Source of the DNA: Bog-473 sp963804055 | Lineage (GTDB): Bacteria > Actinomycetota > Acidimicrobiia > Acidimicrobiales > RAAP-2 | DNA: 64,000 bases | Assembly (NCBI GenBank): GCA_963804055.1 | Contig: CAWDOU010000001.1 | Span: forward strand, 930,001 to 994,000 | Direction of reading: 5' to 3' | Shown: positions 1-6,909 of the stretch, in pieces | How positions within the stretch are numbered: the stretch's first letter is position 1 | How the letters are laid out: every line of letters starts with the position of its first letter | Notes under the pieces: generated by a model | The model's database searches: none | Told to the model about the DNA's origin: nothing | The model's input: only the letters and a program-made list of their open reading frames with translations | Program-made: the position numbers and the translations under genes

Positions 1-776
1 CCACGAACACCACCAGCGCCGCCACCAACGGCACCGGCCCCGACGGGACTCCCGACCCGGTCCCGTCCGAGCTGGACCTCGACCGGGTCCCGGTCCACGT
101 GGCCTGCGTCATGGACGGGAACGGCCGCTGGGCCAACGCCCGGGGACTGCCCCGCACCGAGGGCCACGGCGCCGGTGAGACCGCCCTCCTCGATGTGGTG
201 AACGGCGCCCTCGAGATCGGCATCAAGTGGATCACCCTCTACGCCTTCTCGACCGAGAACTGGCGGCGCCCGCCCGACGAGGTGCGCTACCTCATGAACT
301 TCAACCAGTCGCTGCTGATGCGCCGCGCCGACGAGCTCAACGAGAAGGGCGTGCAGATCCGCTTCGCCGGCCGGCGGGACTGGCGCGTGCCCCGGCGGGT
401 GCTCAAGCGCATGGACGAGTCGATCGAGCTGACCAAGCACAACCGGCGCATGGTGATGACGATGGCGTTCAACTACGGCGGCCGGGCCGAGATCATCGAC
501 GCTGTGCGCGCCCTGGTCGACGAAGGTGTACCCGCCAACAAGATCGACGAGAAGGCCATCCGCCGCCACCTCTACTTCCCGGACATGCCCGATCCCGATC
601 TCGTGATCCGGACCTCGGGCGAGACGCGGATCTCGAACTTCCTCCTGTGGGAGATCGCCTACAGCGAGCTGGTCTTCCCCGAGACCCTCTGGCCCGACAT
701 GCGCCGCGCCAACCTCTACGAGGCGGTCATCGAGTACCAGCGCCGGGTGCGCCGCTTCGGCGCCGTCAACCCGTAG
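1..776 (+). CDS. uppS: Isoprenyl transferase (undecaprenyl/decaprenyl diphosphate synthase), 5' partial
   Basis: Cis-prenyltransferase that condenses isopentenyl diphosphate units onto an allylic primer to make the C50/C55 lipid carrier for cell-wall synthesis. The frame is open from base 3 with no ATG/GTG/TTG before base 99. Residues before that (PVHVACVMDGNGRWA) already belong to the family core, so the true start lies left of the window; 257 residues are visible. Family marks: MDGNGRW with the catalytic Asp, TLYAFSTENWRRP in the middle, and RTSGETRISNFLLW near the end, which binds the diphosphate. It heads a run with recO, hemW and glyQS; uppS beside recO is a common actinobacterial arrangement. 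Confidence 0.95.
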   Translation, partial: TNTTSAATNGTGPDGTPDPVPSELDLDRVPVHVACVMDGNGRWANARGLPRTEGHGAGETALLDVVNGALEIGIKWITLYAFSTENWRRPPDEVRYLMNFNQSLLMRRADELNEKGVQIRFAGRRDWRVPRRVLKRMDESIELTKHNRRMVMTMAFNYGGRAEIIDAVRALVDEGVPANKIDEKAIRRHLYFPDMPDPDLVIRTSGETRISNFLLWEIAYSELVFPETLWPDMRRANLYEAVIEYQRRVRRFGAVNP

Positions 777-806
777 CCGTCGACCCGTAGCCGTCGACCC
801 GTAGCC
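770..806 (+). repeat. 14-bp tandem repeat spanning the uppS stop codon
   Basis: The unit CCCGTAGCCGTCGA occurs at 770-783 and 784-797, with a partial third copy at 798-806. Each copy carries a TAG, and since 14 is not a multiple of 3 the TAGs (774, 788, 802) fall in all three forward frames. The first one ends uppS. Confidence 0.8.
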
Positions 807-861
807 CCCAACAGCCGCCCTGGGCCACGTCCGCCCGCCCGGCTGCGAGAATGGAGGGGCT

Positions 862-1194
862 ATGACGTGGACCCGCATCGCCATCGGCGCAGCGATCACC
901 CTCATCGCCCTGTTCGTCATCGTGGTGGTCGCCGAGGGGCACGCCGGCGCCGGCGCCGCCGTCATCGCCTTCCTGGCGATCGCCGCCCTGGTCGCGGGAG
1001 GGAACGCCCTCTACGGCCGCCACTCGCACGGCAAGAAGGCGATGGACCGGGTCCGGGCCGCCCAGGAGGCCCGCAACCAGGCGGCCGACCGGGCCGCCGA
1101 GGCCCGCCGGGCCGTGGCCGAGGCCGAGCGCCGGGGCGAGCGCTACTGCCCGCTCGACCCCGCCCACCACACCACCGAGACCACCCCCACGTGA
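862..1194 (+). CDS. Small membrane protein with coiled-coil tail, function unknown
   Basis: 110 residues. Two hydrophobic segments (about 5-24 and 30-46) are followed by an alanine/arginine/glutamate-rich helix (about 58-95) likely to form a coiled coil, then a short polar tail. The ATG is preceded by a GGAGGGG stretch, a good ribosome binding site. Its TGA overlaps the GTG of recO (GTGA), so the two are translationally coupled. I do not recognise a family; an inner-membrane protein with a cytoplasmic helix is as far as the sequence goes. Confidence 0.75.
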   Translation: MTWTRIAIGAAITLIALFVIVVVAEGHAGAGAAVIAFLAIAALVAGGNALYGRHSHGKKAMDRVRAAQEARNQAADRAAEARRAVAEAERRGERYCPLDPAHHTTETTPT

Positions 1195-1925
1195 GCCTCT
1201 TCCGCGACAAGGGGGTCGTCCTGCGCACGTACCGCCTGGGCGAGGCCGACAAGATCGTGGTGTTCCTCACCGAGCGGCACGGCAAGGTGCGGGCGGTCGC
1301 CAAGGGCATCCGCAAGACGACCTCCAAGTTCGGCGGGCGGCTCGAGCCGCTGACCCACACCGACCTGCTGCTGTGGCAGGGGAGGGGCGACCTCGACATC
1401 GTGAACCAGGTCGAGGTGCTCCACGCCTTCCGCCCGATCAGGGAGGACCTCGAGCGCATGCCGCGGGGCATCGCCCTCCTGGAGGTGAGCGACCAAATGG
1501 CCCAGGAGCGCCACCCGGACCCTCGCCTCTACTCCATGCTGGTGGGTGCCCTCAGCGCCCTGGCCGACACGAACACGGCGCCGACGCTCGTCGCGCCCTC
1601 GTTCTTCTTGAAGGCGCTCGTCCTCGAGGGCGCCGGCCCCGTTCTCGGTGAGTGTGCCGCCTGCGGCGAGCCCGATGGCACGGTGGAGCTGGTGGCCTTC
1701 GACCTCGTGGCAGGGGGGACGCTGTGCCGGGCCCACCGCAGCGGGCGGCACATGAGCCCGGCGGCCCTCGTGCTGTTGCGCCGCATCCTGGGCGGGGACC
1801 TGGCCGCCGTGCTGGCGGGCCCGCCGCCCCCGGCGGCCGACGAGGTGGCCGAGCTGGCCACGGAGGCGATGGAGGCGCATCTCGACCGGCGCATCCGCTC
1901 GGTGCGCTCGACGGCCGGGCTTTGA
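1191..1925 (+). CDS. recO: DNA repair protein RecO
   Basis: RecF-pathway mediator that binds single-stranded DNA and, with RecR, loads RecA. The GTG start overlaps the previous stop and places the typical opening LFRDKGVVLRTYRLGEADKI at residues 3-22, the N-terminal OB fold. 244 residues, the usual length. A zinc-binding cluster follows in the C-terminal half (CAACGEPD, then C-x2-H about 25 residues on). The stop overlaps the TTG start of hemW (TTGA). Confidence 0.93.
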   Translation: MSLFRDKGVVLRTYRLGEADKIVVFLTERHGKVRAVAKGIRKTTSKFGGRLEPLTHTDLLLWQGRGDLDIVNQVEVLHAFRPIREDLERMPRGIALLEVSDQMAQERHPDPRLYSMLVGALSALADTNTAPTLVAPSFFLKALVLEGAGPVLGECAACGEPDGTVELVAFDLVAGGTLCRAHRSGRHMSPAALVLLRRILGGDLAAVLAGPPPPAADEVAELATEAMEAHLDRRIRSVRSTAGL

Positions 1926-3010
1926 CCCCCTTCGGCGTCTACGTCCACGTCCCGTTCTGCCGGGAGCGCTGCGACTACTGCGCCTTCGCCACCTACACCG
2001 ACCGGGACCACCTCATGGAGCGCTACGCGGATGCCTGCGTCCTCGAGGTGCAGCGCGTCTTCGGCGCAGCCGACCTCGCGCTGGCGACATCCATCTTCTT
2101 CGGAGGGGGCACCCCCTCCCGCCTCCACCCCGACACCCTGGTCCGCATCCTCGACGCCATCCCGCGCGCACCGGGTGCCGAGATCACAGTCGAGTGCAAT
2201 CCCGAGGACGCCGACGCGGAGCATCTCGCTACGTACCGCCGCGCCGGCGTCACCCGCGTCTCGTTCGGCCTGCAGTCGACCCAGGCGCACGTGCTGGCCG
2301 GGCTGGGCCGGCGCAACGTGCCCCATGCGGCGGAGACCATCGCCGCCGCGGTGCACGACGCCGGCTTCACGACCTGGAACCTCGATCTGATCTTCGGCGC
2401 CGCCACCGAGAGCGACGACGACTGGGCCGCCACGCTCGCGCACGTCCTCGCGCTGGACCATCCGCCCCCGCACCTCAGCGCCTACGGCCTCACCGTCGAG
2501 CCCGGCACCCCGCTGGCCGCCGACGCGGCGCGCCATCCCGACGACGACGCCGAGGCCCGGCGCTACGAGCGGGCCGAGGCCGTCCTCACCGCGGCGGGCT
2601 ACCACTGGGAGGAGATCTCCAACTGGGCCCGCCCCGGCCACGAGTGCCGGCACAACCACCTCTACTGGGAGCAGGGCGACTACGTCGGCATCGGCTCGGC
2701 TGCCCACTCCCACCGTTCCGGGACGCGCTGGTGGAATGTGCGCACCCCCGACCGCTACGTCGACGCCGTCGAGGCGGGACGCTCGCCCGAGGGCGGGCGC
2801 GAGGAGCTCACGGCGGATCAGCGCGACTTCGAGGCGCTGTCGCTCTCGCTGCGCACGCCCCGCGGCGTGCCCTGGGCCAGCCTGGAGCGACCCGAGGAGC
2901 TCGAGGGCCTCGTGGAGCCGATCGAGGGCCGCGGCGTGCTCACGCTGCGGGGCCGGCTGCTGGCCAACGAGGTCAGCGCCAGAATCCGCTCCGGTATCCT
3001 GCTCCGATGA
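1922..3010 (+). CDS. hemW: Radical SAM heme chaperone HemW (coproporphyrinogen oxidase-like)
   Basis: Radical SAM protein. Family members of this length are heme chaperones rather than true oxygen-independent coproporphyrinogen III oxidases (HemN). The CxxxCxxC cluster for the 4Fe-4S centre is at residues 13-20 (CRERCDYC), followed by FFGGGTPS and the downstream SAM-binding elements (VECNPED, SFGLQS). 362 residues. The TTG start is supported by family alignment at the N-terminus (YVHVPFC) and by the 4-base overlap with recO. The stop overlaps the ATG of glyQS (ATGA). Confidence 0.9.
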   Translation: MTPFGVYVHVPFCRERCDYCAFATYTDRDHLMERYADACVLEVQRVFGAADLALATSIFFGGGTPSRLHPDTLVRILDAIPRAPGAEITVECNPEDADAEHLATYRRAGVTRVSFGLQSTQAHVLAGLGRRNVPHAAETIAAAVHDAGFTTWNLDLIFGAATESDDDWAATLAHVLALDHPPPHLSAYGLTVEPGTPLAADAARHPDDDAEARRYERAEAVLTAAGYHWEEISNWARPGHECRHNHLYWEQGDYVGIGSAAHSHRSGTRWWNVRTPDRYVDAVEAGRSPEGGREELTADQRDFEALSLSLRTPRGVPWASLERPEELEGLVEPIEGRGVLTLRGRLLANEVSARIRSGILLR

Positions 3011-4341
3011 CAGAGACCGCCGAGGCGCCCGAGGCTGCCACCGACGACCTGATGGAGAAGGTGGTGCGGCTGTGCCGCCACCGCGGCTTCATCTTCCCCT
3101 CGGCCGAGATCTACGGCGGCTTCCGCTCCACCTACGACTACGGCCCGCTCGGGGTCAACATGCTGCGCAACGTCAAGAACGCATGGTGGCGCGCCATGGT
3201 GCAGGAGCGCGACGACGTGGTCGGCCTCGACGCCGCCATCCTCGGCCCGCCCGCCGTGTGGGCCGCCTCGGGCCACCTGGCCACCTTCACCGACCCCCTG
3301 GTCGACTGCAGGAACTGCCACGAGCGCTGGCGCGCCGACAAGATCGACGGCGTCTGCCCCAACTGCGGCTCCAGGGACCTCACCGAGGCCCGGGCCTTCA
3401 ACCTCATGTTCAAGACCCACGCCGGCCCGGTGGAGGACGAGGGTCACATCGCCTACCTGCGTCCCGAGACGGCCCAGGGCATGTTCACCAACTTCGCCAA
3501 TGTGCTGGGCACGACGCGCAAGAAGCCGCCCTTCGGCATCGCCCAGGTCGGCAAGTCCTTCCGCAACGAGATCACGCCGCAGAACTTCGTCTTCCGCACC
3601 CGCGAGTTCGAGCAGATGGAGATGGAGTACTTCGTCCCGCCCGCCGACGCCCAGAAGTGGTTCGACTACTGGCTCGACGAGCGCATGCGGTGGTACCTCG
3701 ACCTCGGCATCCCGGCCGACAAGCTGCACCTGCGCCACCACGAGCAGAGCGAGCTGTCGCACTACTCACGCGGCACGGCCGACGTCGAGTTCCTCTTCCC
3801 CTGGGGCTGGGACGAGCTCGAGGGCATCGCCAACCGCGGCGACTTCGACCTCACGGCCCACGCCGCCGCCTCGGGCGAGAAGCTCGACTACTTCGACCCG
3901 CAGACCAACGAGCGCTACACGCCCTACGTGATCGAGCCGGCCGCCGGCGCCACCCGGACGATGATGGCCTTCCTCCTGGCCGCCTACGACGAGGACGAGG
4001 TCGGGGGAGAGGCGCGTACCGTGCTGCGCCTCCACTGGCGCCTGGCGCCCTACCAGGTGGCCGTGCTCCCCCTGTCGAAGAAGGACACGCTCGAGCCGCT
4101 GGCCCGCCAGGTGCTCAAAACGCTCCAGCCGCACTTCATGTGCGACTACGACGTGACCCAGGGCATCGGCAAGCGCTACCGGCGCCAGGACGAGGTGGGG
4201 ACGCCGTGGTGCGTCACCGTCGACTTCGACTCGCTCGAGGACAACGCCGTGACCGTGCGCGACCGCGACAGCACGGACCAGGTCCGGGTCCCCGTCGACG
4301 ATCTGCTCGGCGAGCTGCGCCGGCGCACCGGCGAGGAGTAG
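3007..4341 (+). CDS. glyQS: Glycine--tRNA ligase, single-chain type
   Basis: Class II aminoacyl-tRNA synthetase charging tRNA-Gly; a homodimeric enzyme of the eukaryote/actinobacterial type rather than the two-subunit GlyQ/GlyS form. 444 residues. Seen: IFPSAEIYGG at the N-terminus, an inserted zinc-like element (CRNCHERW...CPNCGS, residues 100-121), the glycine-specific RPETAQGMFTNF, class II motif 2 (FRNEITPQ), and a C-terminal anticodon-binding domain (PYQVAVLPLSKK). Last gene of the rightward run; it converges on the exporter permease with a 6-base gap. Confidence 0.96.
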   Translation: MTETAEAPEAATDDLMEKVVRLCRHRGFIFPSAEIYGGFRSTYDYGPLGVNMLRNVKNAWWRAMVQERDDVVGLDAAILGPPAVWAASGHLATFTDPLVDCRNCHERWRADKIDGVCPNCGSRDLTEARAFNLMFKTHAGPVEDEGHIAYLRPETAQGMFTNFANVLGTTRKKPPFGIAQVGKSFRNEITPQNFVFRTREFEQMEMEYFVPPADAQKWFDYWLDERMRWYLDLGIPADKLHLRHHEQSELSHYSRGTADVEFLFPWGWDELEGIANRGDFDLTAHAAASGEKLDYFDPQTNERYTPYVIEPAAGATRTMMAFLLAAYDEDEVGGEARTVLRLHWRLAPYQVAVLPLSKKDTLEPLARQVLKTLQPHFMCDYDVTQGIGKRYRRQDEVGTPWCVTVDFDSLEDNAVTVRDRDSTDQVRVPVDDLLGELRRRTGEE

Positions 4342-4347
4342 GCGGCC

Positions 4348-5172
4348 TCAGGCCACCTTGCGGTACTTGCGCACCGCGACCGGTGCCAGCACCACCAGCA
4401 GGCCGACGGTCCACAGCAACGCGGACCACACGGCGCCGGAGTCGTGCAGCACGCCACCGACCATGAGCGAGCGCGAGGCGTTGACGACCTGGGTCACCGG
4501 CTGGTGCTCGGCGAAGACCTGCAGCCACCCCGGCATGCTCGACACCGGCACGAAGGCCGACGAGGCGAAGAGCAGCGGGAAGATCAGCGGGAACACCATG
4601 ACCTGCGCCGTCTCGGCGTTGGGCGCCGACAGGCCGATGTAGGCGAAGCCCCAACTCAACGCATAGGCGAAGAACAGGATCACCAGGACCCCGCAGAGGA
4701 ACAGCGCGAAGTTGGTCCCGATGCGGAAGCCGACGGCGTAGCCCACGACCGTGATCAGCGCGACCACGAAGACGTTGCGCACCAGGTCCGACACCGTCCG
4801 TCCGGCCAGCACCGCGGAACGGCTCATGGGCAGGGCGCGGAAGCGCTCGATGATGCCCTTGTGCAGGTCCTCGGCCAGGCCAGACGACGAGGCCATGGCG
4901 CCGAAGATGACGGTCTGCACGAAGATCCCGGGCATGAGGAAGTCGATGTAGTGCCCGCCGGGGACGTGGATGGCCCCGCCGAAGACGTAGGTGAAGAGGA
5001 GCACGAACATGATCGGCTGCAGCGTCGTGAAGAACAGCGCCTCGGGCGTCCGCATCACGGCGAGGATGTTGCGCTTCGCCATGGTGACGATGTCCGCCAC
5101 GGCCCACGACAGTCGGCTGCCCGGGCTCTGGTCCTCCACGAGCCGTGGTGCGGTGAGGGTGGTGGTCGTCAT
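4348..5172 (-). CDS. ABC-2 type exporter permease (DrrB-like)
   Basis: Membrane half of a drug/lipid exporter of the daunorubicin-resistance type. 274 residues, with about six hydrophobic segments and the family's PIMFVLLFTYVFGGAI and GLAEDLHKGIIERFRALPMSR elements. The ATG overlaps the stop of the ATPase gene upstream (ATGA), so the two subunits are coupled. The substrate cannot be read from sequence; the adjacent MarR regulator suggests an inducible efflux function. Confidence 0.9.
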   Translation of the reverse strand: MTTTTLTAPRLVEDQSPGSRLSWAVADIVTMAKRNILAVMRTPEALFFTTLQPIMFVLLFTYVFGGAIHVPGGHYIDFLMPGIFVQTVIFGAMASSSGLAEDLHKGIIERFRALPMSRSAVLAGRTVSDLVRNVFVVALITVVGYAVGFRIGTNFALFLCGVLVILFFAYALSWGFAYIGLSAPNAETAQVMVFPLIFPLLFASSAFVPVSSMPGWLQVFAEHQPVTQVVNASRSLMVGGVLHDSGAVWSALLWTVGLLVVLAPVAVRKYRKVA

Positions 5173-6224
5173 GCGGCATCCTTCCCGCCGGTCGAATCGC
5201 TCTTGCGCCCCCGGCCGAAGCCCCGTTTCGGTTTCACCGAGACCTCCCCGTCTTCCTGCTCGTCGATGGTCGTCTTGTGGCCGGTGAGCGTCAGGAAGAC
5301 GTCGTCGAGGCTCGGCTCGCGCAAGGCCAGGCCGGCGATCGCGATCTCGGCGGCATCGAGCGCGCGCAGCACGTCGGCACCGGCCTTGGGGCCGTCGTTG
5401 ACCGTGAGCTCGACGATGAGGTTCTCCACCAGCGGCGGCTTCTCCGACAGCGGCGCCAGGAGCTCGACCGCCCGCGCCACGGCGTCGTGCTCGCCCAGCG
5501 TCACCGAGACCACCGAGGTGCCCAGGTCGGCCTTGAGCTGAGCCGGCGTCCCCTGGGCGATGACGCGCCCGTGGTCGATGACCACGATGTCGCGGGCCAG
5601 CCGGTCGGCCTCTTCGAGGTATTGCGTCGTGAGCAGCACCGTGGTGCCCTCCCGCACGAGGTCCTCAATGGCGCTCCAGAGACCCTGACGGCTCTGCGGG
5701 TCGAGGCCGGTCGTCGGCTCGTCCAGGAAGAGGACCGGCGGATTGGCCACGAGGGCGGCAGCCAGGTCGAGGCGCCGGCGCATGCCACCCGAGTAGGTCT
5801 TGAGCACCCGGTCCCCGGCATTGGACAACCCGAACTCCTCGAGCAGCTCGGTGGCCCGGCGCGCCGCCACCGGACGGCTGAGGTGGGAGAGGCGGGCCAC
5901 CATCTGGATGTTCTCCCGGCCCGTGAGGTTCTCGTCGACCGCGGCGTACTGGCCGGCCAGGCCGATGATGCGCCGCACGGTGTCCGCCTCGGTCACCACG
6001 TCGTGGCCGAGCACCGTGGCGCGTCCGGAGTCGGGGCCGAGGATGGTGGAGAGGATGCGCACCGCCGTGGTCTTGCCGGCGCCGTTGGGGCCCAGCAGAC
6101 CGAGCACCGTGCCGGCCTCGACCTCGAGGGAGACCCCGTCGAGCGCCCGCACGTTGCCGCGGGGGAAGACCTTCACGAGATCGTGGGCCTCCACGGCCAG
6201 GGTTGGTTGCGAAGAATAGGCCAT
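5169..6224 (-). CDS. ABC exporter ATP-binding protein (DrrA-like)
   Basis: Nucleotide-binding subunit partnered with the ABC-2 permease. Walker A GPNGAGKTT, signature YSGGMRRRLDLA, Walker B VLFLDEPTTGLD, and a C-terminal DrrA-type extension ending in a basic tail; 351 residues. I take the ATG at 6224 as the start; an in-frame TTG two codons upstream is the alternative. It diverges from the MarR gene across about 32 bases rich in inverted repeats, so it is probably repressed by that protein. Confidence 0.9.
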   Translation of the reverse strand: MAYSSQPTLAVEAHDLVKVFPRGNVRALDGVSLEVEAGTVLGLLGPNGAGKTTAVRILSTILGPDSGRATVLGHDVVTEADTVRRIIGLAGQYAAVDENLTGRENIQMVARLSHLSRPVAARRATELLEEFGLSNAGDRVLKTYSGGMRRRLDLAAALVANPPVLFLDEPTTGLDPQSRQGLWSAIEDLVREGTTVLLTTQYLEEADRLARDIVVIDHGRVIAQGTPAQLKADLGTSVVSVTLGEHDAVARAVELLAPLSEKPPLVENLIVELTVNDGPKAGADVLRALDAAEIAIAGLALREPSLDDVFLTLTGHKTTIDEQEDGEVSVKPKRGFGRGRKSDSTGGKDAA

Positions 6225-6271
6225 TGCCAAAGAAACTTAGTGATAAAGTTATTGACGTGTCAAGACAATGG
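6221..6271. promoter_or_regulatory. Divergent control region with nested inverted repeats (putative MarR operator)
   Basis: An AT-rich patch in a GC-rich genome between the exporter and marR. Three inverted repeats: CCATTG (6221-6226) with CAATGG (6266-6271); AACTT (6234-6238) with AAGTT (6246-6250); and TTGAC-GT-GTCAA (6252-6263), which covers the GTG start of marR. MarR proteins bind such palindromes between divergent genes; that this one does is inference. Confidence 0.6.
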
Positions 6272-6814
6272 TCTCGCTCGGAGCTGGGGCAACAGCTGCG
6301 CGCGGAAATCATGGGCTATCTCGGTGCCGCCACCGAGTTCGACGAGGGCATGGCCAAGAAGCTGAAGCTGAGCCGGACCGACCTGCGCTGCCTGGACCTC
6401 GTCGGGCGCCTGGGACCGATGACCGCCGGCCACCTGGCCGAGGAGAGCGGGCTGACCACCGGGGCAGTCACCTTCATCCTCGACCGCCTCGAAGACGCTG
6501 GCATGGTGACCCGGCGCCGCGACACCGAGGACCGCCGCCGCGTCTGGGTCGAGATCGTCCCCGAGGCGCAGCAGCGCCTGCAGGGCCTCCAGCAGCCCGT
6601 CGCGGAGGAGATGCGCCAGGTGGCCCAGCGCTTCAAGGCCGACGAGCTCGCCGTCGTGCGCGACTTCATGCGCCAGGCCAAGGAGGTCTTCCAGCGTCAG
6701 GTTGCCGACACGCTGGCCGGCACGGTCACCCGCGAAGACGCGCCTCCCGACGGTGCTGCGGAGGGCGCGGCGCGCCGCTCAGTGCGCTCCGGGGGACCGC
6801 CGGAGGGAAAGTAG
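6257..6814 (+). CDS. MarR-family transcriptional regulator
   Basis: Winged-helix dimer, probably repressing the divergent exporter and itself. The HTH/wing is clear: LSRTDLRCLDLVGRLGPMTAG then TTGAVTFILDRLEDAGMVTR with the wing motif RRRDTEDRRRVWVE. 185 residues, slightly longer than typical because of a proline/alanine-rich tail. Start uncertain: GTG 6257 gives a sensible N-terminal helix; an in-frame ATG at 6311 is possible and would leave the operator fully outside the gene. Confidence 0.85.
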   Translation: MSRQWSRSELGQQLRAEIMGYLGAATEFDEGMAKKLKLSRTDLRCLDLVGRLGPMTAGHLAEESGLTTGAVTFILDRLEDAGMVTRRRDTEDRRRVWVEIVPEAQQRLQGLQQPVAEEMRQVAQRFKADELAVVRDFMRQAKEVFQRQVADTLAGTVTREDAPPDGAAEGAARRSVRSGGPPEGK

Positions 6815-6909
6815 GCTGGGATGGCCCGTCCCAAGTGGGGAGGGGCGACCACCCTCGAGTGACCCGCGCTCGCACACGCGGTTCGCCCGTGCCAGGGCAA
6901 GGAGGCCCG

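Noticed and set aside
4344..4354. Palindrome GGCCT-C-AGGCC between convergent glyQS and the permease as a terminator
   Set aside because: Only 5 bp of stem with a one-base loop and no T run; it overlaps the permease stop codon.
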